Source: Marasmius tenuissimus
Lineage: Eukaryota > Basidiomycota > Agaricomycetes > Agaricales > Marasmiaceae
Direction: 5' to 3'
DNA: 64,000 nucleotides
Assembly: GCA_029532415.1 (NCBI GenBank)
Contig: JAQOTA010000014.1
Coordinates: 248,001-312,000 of the forward strand
Part shown: piece by piece, positions 44,131-55,332 of the stretch
Layout of the letters: every line of letters begins with the position of its first letter
Numbering within the stretch: the first letter of the stretch is position 1
Notes under the pieces: generated by a model
The model's database searches: none
Seen by the model: the letters and a program-made list of their open reading frames with translations, nothing else
What the model was told of the DNA's origin: nothing
Position numbers and translations under genes: made by a program

Positions 44131-46322
44131 TGTACAAGTTTTGTCGTCAGGACACCTGGAATACAGTGTCTCATCGAATAGTGCAGTGCTACCTTTGAAT
44201 ACGGAATTATTGCTCTACATGAATAGGAAGCCTGTCATTCCTTCTTGGTAACCAATGAAGGTCATCAACTCACCACGAGGAGCGAGGTTGTTCATCCTTT
44301 TATCTTCAGGAATGAAGACGTAGGCTGCACAACTCATAGCTTGGAGATGTGAAACATCAGGTGCCTTGCCGTAGAGCATCTCGAACGGAGTTCACCAGCT
44401 CAACCGTTGTACGGGAGTACGGTTTTAGAGGTGGACGGCATGCACATGGCAGAATTCCCACCAGGACTGCAGCATACAAGCTTCAAAGCAAAGAGCTTGG
44501 GCCTTCTCATGAATTGTCCTGTTGAATTGTTTAGCACAACCGTTTTGTTGTGGTGTGTACAGTATGCTTTGATCCCTTTGGATCCCATGCTCTTTCAGTA
44601 CAGCATCGAATTTCTCGCCTTTGTACTCTCCCCCTTCATTGGACATCCATGTCTTAACAACAGCGTTGAAACTGCATCTTGACCATAGTGAGGAAGTCTC
44701 TTAGAGCAGGTATTGCTCCGTCTTTAGTCTTGACATCAGTGAAACGGGAATTCTATGAGAGGCATGGGCGGCATGGATGCATGAAAAATTTCCGCTCTCC
44801 ATGCGCCCCTTGCCAAATTCTTAAAAAACTGTCCATACCTCCTCATAGGTATGGGAGGTATGGGGGTATATCACGCACTCAGGAGTACAGAGATCAATTC
44901 AACTAATAAACTATTATAACTGTTCAGTATGTAGTAAGTAAGTAAATAGAAGGGCGAAGAATGTTACGCCTTGAAAGCAAACAGAGGCCGGATCGCGCTA
45001 GTTAAGTACCTGCGTGGGAGAACTGTACAGTTTCTCAGAAAGTTCTGAGTGGCTTGCCAATCACGGTCACGGGTCACCGGTTGACGACACATCAATTTTT
45101 CCCTTGTCTTCAAGTTCTACTGTCCATTCACAGCACCTTCTACAAAGCCTTGCTTGTTGGCCCATTTGACTTGCAAAACAAAAGTACGCCTATGACATGT
45201 TTTCTTCTATCATCATTTTTCAAACCAAATTTCTAGGCTTTCGACGTCAAGATACAGTTAGGATTTTAAGAAAGGGTAGTGATATCGAGTTGGGACAGAT
45301 TGGTACTGGGGTGAGTCATGTTAATTTCTTTTCTTTCTTTCTGAAACTCATTATATGTCCAGGTATGGTCTGTCTATCTCGATATTTGGCTGTGTGGTGG
45401 CAAAGGTTGATGATTGATCTTGGCAGGCTGTAGAAATCAGTTGCGTGGCACGGGAAGTTGATCGTGAGTTGTTACATGCATTTTTCTGCCCGATAGTAAC
45501 TAATTTGAGGTTGTTACTTCATAGTTCAGTGGTGCAAATCTGAGTGTGAATTGGCTTGTTGGACAGTTGAAAAAAACCGAATGGGCAGATCCAAGTACGA
45601 GTACAGGTGCATAGTATATAGGTTTTTGTACCTAGCAGTATCGAGTACATTCTGCGCAATAAAAAATCATCATTTCCCGCCGCATTTTTCGATGTACACT
45701 GTAGATTAGACGTATGGAGAGGTAGGGGAAGGTATGTAGTGTTAGACAGTATGGAGGCATGGAGCTGCATAGGCTTGGTTTGATGGCTCCATGCATGCCC
45801 TCCCTGCTCCATACTGGTATGGGGGAGGTATGGGAAGGTATGGGAAGGTATGGATCCATACCTCCATAGATTTCCTGTTTCACTGATGGAGCAGAGATGT
45901 CCAAGCATACAACATGCAGTTATTGAGAAAAGAGATGTAGTACTTGTACCAGTGATATGATTCAGCCGAGTACGACTTCAGATCTGAATGTATATGCTCA
46001 AACAGTTTAGAAGCTCTTGTCTTAGAGTTGGGGAATGATTTCTCATGCATCTTGCCTTCAGCACAACCATGACACAGAGGTGTCTTCTTGGTAGGCATTT
46101 TGAGGTCAAGTGGGAAACCTTGCGTATGTTTCCGAGCTTTATTTAGGGCTTTATCCAATGAATGCCCAAAGTGTCTGTGCTCAATATCATAGTCGACGTT
46201 GTAAACAACCAACTTGGCTAATAAGCTCTCAGCAGATGCTTTCCACAAGTGAACCCAATAAATGGTTTGACCAGGCATATGAGGGTAGGAAACAAGTGAC
46301 TGTCATCGCTGTGATGAATAGA
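44131..46322 (-). mobile_element. Copia B, integrase-side fragment (unit 1 copy)
   Basis: Partial copy of element B cut off by the duplication junction at 46322. It carries the integrase part (44425-44646 and downstream to 44131) and the GAG-pre-integrase part (45880-46278), separated by the insert at 44737-45885. The parent copy, attached to protease, gag and LTR, is at 55333-60986. Confidence 0.8.
44737..45885. mobile_element. hAT-like insert in copia B (unit 1 copy)
   Basis: 1,149 bp with inverted ends CAGTGAAACGGGAATT and CAGTGAAACAGGAAAT, inserted in the integrase coding sequence. Both subterminal zones carry repeats of GGTATGG/CCATACC. CAGTG ends and subterminal repeats recall hAT elements, but I see no 8-bp target duplication. 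No transposase. Confidence 0.55.
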
Positions 46323-46589
46323 ATATGTCCCAGTCAATTTTGTGTCCTATTGTTGATGTTTGAGAGTGGTGGAACAAGATTTGGAATTTCGCGCGTCTCA
46401 TGTGCATCATTTTTCCGACATATTTTGGCTACTGACAGCTTGAATGACAATGGCTCAACGCCAATTTCTCTCAGCATCATGATCACAGTTAAATACATGA
46501 TTTGAGATACTTTAATGAGTGAGAGTAGCATGATAATATCCTCATAATCAAAAAATACAGTGCATGTCTCATGGACGGCCAATTGACTG
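46323..46589 (-). mobile_element. Truncated pogo end (unit 2)
   Basis: Right-hand 267 bp of the pogo-like element including its TIR and flanking TA. It has no transposase and is a by-product of the tandem duplication. Confidence 0.9.
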
Positions 46590-46627
46590 TAATGGGCACG
46601 CAGACCACACAGCCACGTTGTCCCGCT

Positions 46628-47111
46628 TGTCATGAAGACGCCACTTTTCCCTCCACCATTTGCTCACATGATTATCACATGTCCTTTTCCCACGGTCACT
46701 TACTATACATCCTTATTTCTCACGATTCCCTTTCTTAACCCACCATCGCGCAGCCTTAACCCACATCGCGCAGCCATCCCATTATCTCATACCGACTCAT
46801 TCCTTATTCATCCTTGACTCATACTTACTCATACACGACTCATAGGTAGCCACTCCGACTCCAGCTCTGACTGTAGGATAGGTATATAAGCTAGCTAGTC
46901 TTCACCTGGTCCCTCATCTTGACCTCTTGTCGTTGGGACCAGGTGAGTAGTACAGTCTCCTTCGCTTTCCTTCTCTACAATAGATCTAACTTGTCGTTGG
47001 GACCAGTTCTGCCTTATCTCTGCCTGAGTCGAGCCCGCTGCTCCTCTCCTAGCTTGCTACCACCGCTCTCTGCCTTCGCCGTCTCCGATAGAAGCTCAGC
47101 ACTTTGTGACA
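46628..47111 (+). repeat. 5' LTR of Ty3 copy 2
   Basis: Matches the 5' LTR of copy 1, including the bases that distinguish 5' from 3' LTR. LTR divergence therefore predates the tandem duplication. Confidence 0.95.
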
Positions 47112-47113
47112 TT

Positions 47114-47123
47114 AGGTCAAGAT
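47114..47123 (+). promoter_or_regulatory. Self-priming primer-binding site (copy 2)
   Basis: AGGTCAAGAT, complementary to ATCTTGACCT at 46916-46925; see copy 1. Confidence 0.7.
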
Positions 47124-47705
47124 CCTCTATTGCACTGACAGCCTCGCCGAAAGGAAGGTTGTCCTTGCAAGTCTACAACGGCTCCTGCACGAGACTGTTA
47201 TCAACGACCACACGGAGTAGACCCCAAGACTTCCTTATTCTGGAACCAGAGAAATCCCACACAAACCAGCTGGTACAAGTGTAAAAACCAACCCTGCCCA
47301 AACGCTACTCCAGAGAATTCAATCCCCGAGACTTTTCCCTTCGAAGACGACGAAGTACTTAATCCTATCCCTGCTCCCCGTGTACCAACCCCTGAACAAG
47401 AACCGACACCTCCGTCGCCACCGCTCTCCACTTCAGAACTTACAACTTCACTTGCACGCCTCACAGTAGCAGGCCCATCAGAAAAACCCGACAGTCCACC
47501 TACCGCTGCCAATCCTGTCACTCCTAGTCCTCTTGATACACCGACCGCCCGTACCGAGATCCCAGCATTTGTTGCCTCAGAAGCCACCTTCGCTGTAATC
47601 CAGACCCCGACCAACACCAGACCATCTTCCGCTGCTGCACACAGAGCTCCTTCACCCACCGCATCCACCACATCTACCCATACTTCAGAATCTGACACCA
47701 CCAAC

Positions 47706-48887
47706 ATGTCTACATCCACTACTGCGAGCCAAGCCACGTTGGACGAAGTCCTGAGGGCAATGGTGAAATCCCAGAAAGAAACCCAAGCACAGCTAGACGC
47801 CATCAGGGAAGCCTTCCAATCCAACAAAGAGCCAGGAAGGATCATTGCCAAACCCAGTAACTTCAAGGGGGAAACCTGGGATGTGGCTCGATTCCTACCC
47901 ATGTTCAAGAACTGGGCCATACAAGAGAAGGTTCTCCAGCACCCAACGGAGAAAGATCAATTGGACGAGCGGAAGACAATTCAGTCTGCTCTGTCCTTCT
48001 GCGAAGGGAAGGCAGGAGCTTGGGCAGCCTACTACCTGATACAGGCCAACAAGGTAGCCCTGGGAGAGCTCCCTGCCGATCAGTTCCCTTTCGGAGGAAG
48101 ATGGGCTCAGTTCGAAGAAGCCTTCAAAGTCCGATTCGGGGCAGCCAATGAAAAGGCAGATGCCATCGAAATCCTTACCAACCTTAAACAAGGGAACAAG
48201 ACTGCAACTCTCTACAGTCAGGAATTCAAGGAGGCCGCAATGAAGACAGGACTATCAGACGCAGATCTTCGAATCCGATACCGCAAGGGTCTGAACGCAG
48301 ACCTTAAACGATTATTGGTGATGATGGAATTGTCCCAAGGAGAACCCGCCAATCTAACCGAACTAGAAACACAAGCTTGCAAAGCAGAGAGGTCCTTGCA
48401 GGAGGAAGGATTAGCGGCCAAGAGACAGGTAGAAACGACTGTCACTACTATTAGCGCGAACCGTTCCAACATCCCCACGGGAAATGGACGCACTAGGGAG
48501 GACTTTGTGAAAGCAATGCGGGGGAAGTGTTACGGATGCGGGGCGAGTGATCATACCAAGGCCAATGGGAACCACGGACAGGATAAATGCAACTACTGCG
48601 CACGTCCTGGACACAGGTCCAATGTATGCCAGGATAAGTACCTAGGGAGAGCACCCGGAGGAGGAATTCGACGCCAACAGATTTCAGCCACCCCTTTCAC
48701 TCTCTTCCCGGATGAACCGACACCTGCACCTTTGTACTCGCCACTGCCAGCGGCCCCTACTGCCCAGATCTCTGCCACTCCCTCTTCCACTCCCAACATG
48801 GATGCCGTTGCCCAAATCGCGGCCCTTCAACAAGCCCTAGCCCAACAGAACACTATTCTCCAACAACTCATGCAAAAGGATTTTTAA
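47706..48887 (+). CDS. gag: Ty3 Gag (copy 2)
   Basis: 393 residues, identical to the copy 1 product except Ser to Leu in the proline-rich tail (PAPSYSPL against PAPLYSPL, caused by T at 48733). Gag domain and both zinc-knuckle-like motifs are intact. Confidence 0.9.
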   Translation: MSTSTTASQATLDEVLRAMVKSQKETQAQLDAIREAFQSNKEPGRIIAKPSNFKGETWDVARFLPMFKNWAIQEKVLQHPTEKDQLDERKTIQSALSFCEGKAGAWAAYYLIQANKVALGELPADQFPFGGRWAQFEEAFKVRFGAANEKADAIEILTNLKQGNKTATLYSQEFKEAAMKTGLSDADLRIRYRKGLNADLKRLLVMMELSQGEPANLTELETQACKAERSLQEEGLAAKRQVETTVTTISANRSNIPTGNGRTREDFVKAMRGKCYGCGASDHTKANGNHGQDKCNYCARPGHRSNVCQDKYLGRAPGGGIRRQQISATPFTLFPDEPTPAPLYSPLPAAPTAQISATPSSTPNMDAVAQIAALQQALAQQNTILQQLMQKDF

Positions 48888-48892
48888 GTAGG

Positions 48893-51800
48893 GTGTCCGC
48901 CTTCGCCGTGACGAAGACACCCTCACCAGCTTCAGTCTATGCTTCCTCCTCGTATGACTCAATTCACTCATGTACAATATCCTCCGTTCGCGAAATAGAC
49001 ACTCTCTCACCTCACTTCCGCATACGAGTCACACTGAAAGGAAAGCATCGCCAGACTGAAACAACGGCCATGATCGATAGCGGGGCCACCGCATTATTTC
49101 TTGGAAAATCCTTTGTCGCAACCAATTGCATCACCACCTTCCCTCTCCAACACCCGATTCGAGTTCACAACATCGATGGAACGCTAAACCAGGCTGGAAG
49201 CATCACACGCTACGCTCGTCTAGGTCTGGTAGTGGAGGACACTGAGACGTGGACGGACTTCTTGGTTACGGATCTAGGAGGAGAGCACGTTATATTAGGA
49301 CTACCCTGGCTTCGGAAGACCAATCCTCAGATCAACTGGAAAGGGGGACAACTTTCAGTCCCAAAACGAGGAGTGGAGATAGAAGAAGTGGAGGACGAAG
49401 AGAAATGGGCAGGAACAGGTAATCCACCACTCAGCGACGCTATTCTTGAAGCTATCGACGACCCCTTCGAAACCATCCATGCATCCATTATCGAAACACC
49501 CCCGGTGGAGCCTGAAGATGCAACGCCACTTTATCATATCATGGCCAACCGGGCCGCACGCAGATCTCTAGTCAAAAAAGGAATCTTGGAGGACTGTCAT
49601 GACGAGGTATGGGTTGCAGCAGGGTACACGTACTCTCAACAGATTGCCGAAGAAACCAACAAGGAAAAGCCAAAACAGTCATTCGAGGAGATGGTACCAG
49701 AATCATATCGGGAATACGCTAAAGTCTTTTCTGAGCAGGAATCCGAACGACTTCCAGCTCACAAGCCATGGGATCACGCTATCGAACTCACACCAGGATC
49801 ACCACAGACCATGAAAACGAAGGTCTACCCTATGTCACTCAACGAACAACAAGAACTGGACAAGTTCCTGGAAGAGAATCAACGGAAAGGCTACATCCGA
49901 CCCTCGAAATCACCTCTTGCGTCACCTGTTTTCTTTGTGAAGAAGAAGGATGGGAAACTCAGATTCGTGCAGGACTATCGGAAACTTAACGAGTATACTA
50001 TCAAGAACCGTTATCCACTCCCCCTGGTCACAGATATCGTCAATCGACTCCAAGGTGCGAAGTATTTCACAAAGTTTGATGTACGATGGGGATACAACAA
50101 CGTACGGATTAAGGAAGGAGATGAATGGAAGGCCGCCTTCGCAACGAATAGGGGACTTTTCGAACCAAGAGTGATGTTCTTCGGACTCACTAACTCGCCT
50201 GCTACGTTCCAATCCCTCATGAACTCTATATTTGCCGATCTCATCGCCCTAGGAAAAGTCGCCGTTTACCTGGACGACATTCTTATCTTCACCAGCACGC
50301 GAGAGGAGCATCAGATCCTAGTCAAAGAGGTCTTGTCACGACTCCAGAAACACGACCTCTACCTGCGACCAGAGAAATGCCAATTTGAACAACAGGAAAT
50401 CGAGTACTTGGGACTCCTGATCAGTGAAGGCCAAGTACGCATGGATCCAGCTAAAGTCAGAGCTGTACGAGAATGGGCAACCCCTCGAAATCTGCGTGAT
50501 GTCCGGGGCTTTTTGGGATTCGCCAACTTCTACCGACGATTCATTAAGGATTTTGCGAAAACGGCACGACCACTGAACGACCTCACACGGAAACATGTCT
50601 CCTTCGACTGGGGAACCCAACAACAAGCAGCCTTTGACGAACTTCGAACAGCCTTCACCACTGCTCCAATCCTAACTCTTTGGGACCCAGACCGGCCAAC
50701 ACGCATTGAAGTCGACGCCTCTGGATTTGCTACAGGAGGAGTACTATCCCAGAAATTGGAGGACGGCTTATGGCATCCAGTTGCATTCCGATCAGCATCC
50801 ATGCAGCCAGCGGAGAGAAATTATGAGATATGGGACCGGGAAATGTTAGCCATCATCGACGCCCTGAAGGACTGGCGATACTTCCTGGAAGGACAACCTC
50901 AGCCATTCGAAATCCTAACCGACCATTCGAATTTGGAATTCTGGAAGAACGCTCAAAACCTAAGTCGCCGACAGGCTCGCTGGGCACTCTATCTGTCCCG
51001 TTTCCACTTCCAACTCGGTCATCGCCCTGGCAAAACCAACACACTAGCCGACCCCCTCTCTCGCATGACAGCACATCAGGTCTCAGATAATGAGGACAAT
51101 CGCCAACAAGTGGTTCTCGGACCAGAAGTCTTTGTACAAATTGCAGCCACAGCATTGGTCAACCCACTCGAAAATCGGATCAGGGAAGCCTCTATTAGAG
51201 AAGCTGAAGTATTGGAAGGACTCCGGCAGTTGAAGAAGAATGGGCCGTCGCGATTGGTAAACGGACTAGCTGAGTGGGAAGAGGACAACGGACTGGTATA
51301 TCACAGAGGGCGAGTATATGTACCCCCAGATGAGGAGCTGCGAAGGGAGGTAGTGCGACAGTGTCATGACGACCCAACCGCAGGACATCCTGGGCTCCAC
51401 GGCACACTTGACCTGGTAGACACTCACTTCTGGTGGCCAACCATGCGCTCGTTCGTGGAGAAATACGTGGAAGGATGCGATTCCTGCGCACGCAAAAAGC
51501 TACACCGACACCCGCGCGCTGTTACACAACCCCTCGAAGTACCGAATGGCCCATGGGAAGAAGTTGGAGTCGATCTGATCACTCAGCTGCCAGACTCTCA
51601 CGGCTACGATGCCATCCTGGTCTGCACTGATCTCTTCACGAAACAGGTCCACACCATTCCCTGCACCACTACCATCACCGCTGAAGGGATAGCAGACCTC
51701 TACTACCGAGAAATATTCCGACTACATGGACTACCCCTGCGTTTCGTATCCGATCGAGGTCCTCAGTTTAACGCCAAGCTCACCAGAGCGCTACTAAAAC

Positions 51801-52642
51801 GACTAGGAATCAAGGGTAGCTTCACCTCAGGGTACCACCCCCAGGCCAATGGACAGACAGAAAGAGCAAACCAGGAGGTGGAAAAGTACTTGAGGTTGTA
51901 TACGAACTACCGACAAGACGATTGGTCCGAACATCTTCCACTCGCAGAGTTTGTACTCAACTCCCGCACGCACTCGGCTCACCATTTATCCCCCTTCGAA
52001 CTCCTATATGGGTACCTGCCCCTTTTCAATATCCCAGTGGGACGACGATCCGGGGTTCCAGAAGTCGAAAACCGCATCAACATTCTGCGGGAAGTACGCC
52101 GGGATGCGGGGGCAGCTCTACACTTGACGAAACGACACCAGAAGGAGGGATACGAGCGAGGAAAGAAGAAGGCACACCAGTTCAAGGTTGGGGACTTTGT
52201 TTGGCTGGACGGATCGGACTTCAACCTGAAACTGTCAAGCGAGAAGCTGGGCGATCAGAGCCTGGGCCCCTTCGAGATAGTACAGGAAGTGGGAGGTTTG
52301 GACTATCGGTTGGATTTGCCAGAAGAGCTGGGGCGACACCACGCCATCTTCCATGTCGACAAACTCTACCCCTACAAAGGCAACCTGATTAACGGTCTAC
52401 TACCTGAACCCCCGGGGCCAATCGAGATCGAGGGCGAGGACGAACCGGAGTATGAGGTGGACGAAATTCTTGACAGTCAGTACAGGTGGCACCGGTTGGA
52501 GTATAGAGTCAAGTGGAAGGGAGACCACCGAAGCACATGGGAACCAGCACCGAACCTGAAGAACGCACCACGAAAGGTAAAAGAGTTCCACAAGAAACAC
52601 CCGGCGGCAGCAGGACAGCACCCCGAGACAACTAAGGTGTAG
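48893..52642 (+). CDS. pol: Ty3 Pol with chromodomain (copy 2)
   Basis: Same predicted protein as copy 1: protease, RT, RNase H, integrase, chromodomain, all motifs intact. It is in the -1 frame relative to gag and depends on the same slippage-type expression; 48893 (GTG) is a nominal start. Confidence 0.92.
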   Translation: MSAFAVTKTPSPASVYASSSYDSIHSCTISSVREIDTLSPHFRIRVTLKGKHRQTETTAMIDSGATALFLGKSFVATNCITTFPLQHPIRVHNIDGTLNQAGSITRYARLGLVVEDTETWTDFLVTDLGGEHVILGLPWLRKTNPQINWKGGQLSVPKRGVEIEEVEDEEKWAGTGNPPLSDAILEAIDDPFETIHASIIETPPVEPEDATPLYHIMANRAARRSLVKKGILEDCHDEVWVAAGYTYSQQIAEETNKEKPKQSFEEMVPESYREYAKVFSEQESERLPAHKPWDHAIELTPGSPQTMKTKVYPMSLNEQQELDKFLEENQRKGYIRPSKSPLASPVFFVKKKDGKLRFVQDYRKLNEYTIKNRYPLPLVTDIVNRLQGAKYFTKFDVRWGYNNVRIKEGDEWKAAFATNRGLFEPRVMFFGLTNSPATFQSLMNSIFADLIALGKVAVYLDDILIFTSTREEHQILVKEVLSRLQKHDLYLRPEKCQFEQQEIEYLGLLISEGQVRMDPAKVRAVREWATPRNLRDVRGFLGFANFYRRFIKDFAKTARPLNDLTRKHVSFDWGTQQQAAFDELRTAFTTAPILTLWDPDRPTRIEVDASGFATGGVLSQKLEDGLWHPVAFRSASMQPAERNYEIWDREMLAIIDALKDWRYFLEGQPQPFEILTDHSNLEFWKNAQNLSRRQARWALYLSRFHFQLGHRPGKTNTLADPLSRMTAHQVSDNEDNRQQVVLGPEVFVQIAATALVNPLENRIREASIREAEVLEGLRQLKKNGPSRLVNGLAEWEEDNGLVYHRGRVYVPPDEELRREVVRQCHDDPTAGHPGLHGTLDLVDTHFWWPTMRSFVEKYVEGCDSCARKKLHRHPRAVTQPLEVPNGPWEEVGVDLITQLPDSHGYDAILVCTDLFTKQVHTIPCTTTITAEGIADLYYREIFRLHGLPLRFVSDRGPQFNAKLTRALLKRLGIKGSFTSGYHPQANGQTERANQEVEKYLRLYTNYRQDDWSEHLPLAEFVLNSRTHSAHHLSPFELLYGYLPLFNIPVGRRSGVPEVENRINILREVRRDAGAALHLTKRHQKEGYERGKKKAHQFKVGDFVWLDGSDFNLKLSSEKLGDQSLGPFEIVQEVGGLDYRLDLPEELGRHHAIFHVDKLYPYKGNLINGLLPEPPGPIEIEGEDEPEYEVDEILDSQYRWHRLEYRVKWKGDHRSTWEPAPNLKNAPRKVKEFHKKHPAAAGQHPETTKV

Positions 52643-52676
52643 TCATCGAGGACGATGAAGCGTAGAAGGGGGGTAA

Positions 52677-53160
52677 TGTCATGAAGACGCCACTTTTCCC
52701 TCCACCATTTGCTCACATGATTATCACATGTCCTTTTCCCACGGTCACTTACTATACATCCTTATTTCTCACGATTCCCTTTCTTAACCCACCATCGCGC
52801 AGCCTTAACCCACATCGCGCAGCCATCCCATTATCTCATACCGACTCATTCCTTATTCATCCTTGACTCATACTTACTCATACACGACTCATAGGTAGCC
52901 ACTCCGACTCCAGCTCTGACTGTAGGATAGGTATATAAGCTAGCTAGTCTTCACCTGGTCCCTCATCTTGACCTCTTGTCGTTGGGACCAGGTGAGTAGT
53001 ACAGTCTCCTTTGCTTTCCTTCTCTACAATAGATCTAACTTGTCGTTGGGACCAGTTCTGCCTTATCTCTGCCTGAGTTGAGCCCGCTGCTCCTCTCCTA
53101 GCTTGCTACCACCGCTCTCTGCCTTCGCCGTCTCCGATAGACGCTCAGCACTTCGTGACA
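52677..53160 (+). repeat. 3' LTR of Ty3 copy 2
   Basis: 484 bp matching the 3' LTR of copy 1, followed by CCGCT. Confidence 0.95.
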
Positions 53161-54393
53161 CCGCTCTTAAACTGCAACCACCATCACTGCCAATCAGCAT
53201 ATCCTGTCGTTCCTGTCAACAGGTTGTCACGCTATCCTTACCATAAAGAGGTATGAAGCTCAAGAATGACAGCCCAACCAAAGCAAATCAAGACAATTGA
53301 ACTTTGTCAATCAGGGTCATGGTTGAGATTGGAAGTGTTGGTACGTTGTCAAAGCCTCTCTTTTGTTGAGCACTAAATGATTGAGGACCATTATGAACCT
53401 CAGGCTACACACAGAGCGCTCCAGACATACCCTCTACTGCTCTCTTCCTTCGGATAACACCACATAACAAGTTGATGGGTTTACCTAGACCAGAATCCCT
53501 CATGTCAAGGAAGAATAGGCAGGCTTTACGAGGAGATTACAGAGGGAATCAGGGATAATTTGATGTTACCAACAGAAAAGGTATGCAAACCTTCCATTAT
53601 TTCTGAACTGGCTGTCTAGCTGACATGTTCCGGCCAGAACCACCCAGGGGCCATCGGATTCGTACTGGTGGACGTGCACCTCACAAGAATGTGATTCGAA
53701 AGGTCCGTGTGCTATCTACAAGCATCAACGTCATGATGAAGCTGCCCAGCTGATATTGCCATTTATGGGCAAGAGAAAGCCAAGCACACAGACCACCCTC
53801 AAAAGGTATAAATACCGCCGTTCCCCAAGTATATTTTGCCCATCCCCTCCCCACACCTCCAGGCTTCCTATTCACAGTTCAGACGTCAGCAAGGGCCTAT
53901 GTTTGAGATATGTCTCAGCGCCTCCCTCATCTTGATGGTTGCTAAGACTGTTCTGTGCTATCAAGACCACAACATCGGCCAATCCAATGCCAACCGAAGT
54001 AGCAGCACGGCGACTCCAAGCTGAGGCAACGTACTCTGCACCAAGAATTAGTAAGTACATTCAGTAGGGTCAATGTTTGCCAGGCTGTATGTATCTATGT
54101 GTAGTCCTGCGAAATGTAGTGATAGTCTATGTCCTAACTATCGCGTGGTACTGAATGAAAATTGTCTTTTTTTAATTCTCCGTTTCGTGGAGTGCTCATG
54201 TGCCGACATGAGAACAGCCGAGTTCATGGTTGCTCAGGAGTGCTGAATTGTTCACGAGCACTGTGAGCCTCGTAGTGCTCATGAGCGCACATGAAAAACA
54301 AGGTGTCCTACGTGCGCTTGTGAGCAGCCCCGAGGCTCACAGTGCTCATGACCGCTCACGAGTGATTTGGGCATTCATGAGCGGTCAGAATCT
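53161..54393. mobile_element. Family C element, copy 2, right part (unit 2)
   Basis: Duplicate of 41959-43191, ending in the same inverted terminus (...GGTCAGAATCTA). Confidence 0.6.
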
Positions 54394-54461
54394 AGTGACC
54401 TTTGTTCTGGTGACAAGCAGTTTTTGACGAAAGCTGGTTCCTTAAATGTCAAAAGGAACTA

Positions 54462-54635
54462 CAGTAGAATACCTCATATGGAATAACATCATATGGAATA
54501 ATAGGTCATATGGAATATGGTTTTGGTGGAAAAAAAGTTCAAAACACCCTATATTCCATATGTCATATGGAATAACCGCAATATGGAATGAGATTTTGGC
54601 TTCCCCAAGCATATTCCATATGAGGTATTCCACTG
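54462..54635. mobile_element. CATATGGAAT-type MITE, M2 duplicate
   Basis: Copy of M2 carried by the tandem duplication, TA flanked. Confidence 0.85.
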
Positions 54636-54833
54636 TACCTGGATCAATAGAGTTAGATTGATCCAACAAACCTGTCTGATCTATACCCTTTAATTTATAC
54701 CCTTATGACGGTCATGGAGATCATAATGATGACAATCTGTTTAATCTTCCAAATATACCTCCACCACCTGATTCTGACGACAGTCATGACCAAGGGGGAG
54801 GTGCTCCCGAACATCAGGATTCAGATGATGATA

Positions 54834-55007
54834 CAGTGGAATACCTCATATGGAATATGCTTGGGGAAGCCGAAATCTCATTCCATATTGCGGTTATTCC
54901 ATATGACATATGGAATATAGGGTGTTTTGAACTTTTTTTCCACCAAAACCATATTCCATATGACCTATTATTCCATATGATGTTATTCCATATGAGGTAT
55001 TCTACTG
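54834..55007. mobile_element. CATATGGAAT-type MITE, M3 duplicate
   Basis: Copy of M3 carried by the tandem duplication, TA flanked, inverse of the preceding MITE. Confidence 0.85.
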
Positions 55008-55332
55008 TATGGACAATCATCAACCCCATAACAACAGTTTTGGATCACTGAAAGGTCCCACTATTCAACCTAACAGTTATAGTCCTGATCCCAGTACTGC
55101 AGGTCCTTTGAACATTCCACAAAATAACCCTTTTGGTTTTAATTGTGAACACCAACAGGAATGGAGGAATTTGCTTAGGAATAATCCTCGAACAGTATTT
55201 CCACCACCCCAACCACAGGTTCAAAGGAATCCTGTGTGTATGCGCACTGTTCCTAATAGACCTGGAAATGTCTATGGAGACAGACCTCCTGTAGCTATAG
55301 AACGCAATATTGAGTCAGATTCAAACTGGCAA

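Larger units (their letters stand above)
35121..46322. repeat. Tandem duplication, unit 1 (11,202 bp)
   Basis: This segment is repeated head to tail at 46323-57524. It begins inside the pogo-like element and ends inside copia element B between its protease and GAG-pre-integrase domains. Units match throughout what I compared, with one substitution seen (C at 37531, T at 48733). Because both ends lie inside otherwise intact mobile elements, the boundaries are not element termini. Confidence 0.95.
46628..53160 (+). mobile_element. Full-length Ty3/chromovirus retrotransposon, copy 2
   Basis: Duplicate of the element at 35426-41958 with the same flanks and target duplication CCGCT (46623-46627 and 53161-53165). 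It therefore arose by segmental duplication, not by a second transposition. Predicted TATA 46883-46890, start 46916, primer site 47114-47123, polypurine tract 52664-52673. Only one substitution relative to copy 1 was seen. Confidence 0.95.
54394..55332 (+). pseudogene. Copia A integrase-RT hinge (unit 2)
   Basis: Duplicate of 43192-44130, with two MITEs inside. It abuts copia B near 55332. Confidence 0.6.

Noticed and set aside
44131..44140. 3' LTR or target duplication of copia B at its left joint
   Set aside because: The integrase sequence runs directly into copia A hinge sequence with no LTR; B is truncated there and TGAGC from the right flank is not repeated.
45700..45870. CRISPR-like or minisatellite array of GGTATGG units
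   Set aside because: Units are irregular, inverted at the other end of the same insert and without uniform spacers; they are subterminal repeats of a transposon in a eukaryotic genome.
46628..53160. Ty3 copy 2 as evidence of a second transposition event
   Set aside because: Same target duplication and the same kilobases of flank as copy 1; it belongs to the segmental duplication.
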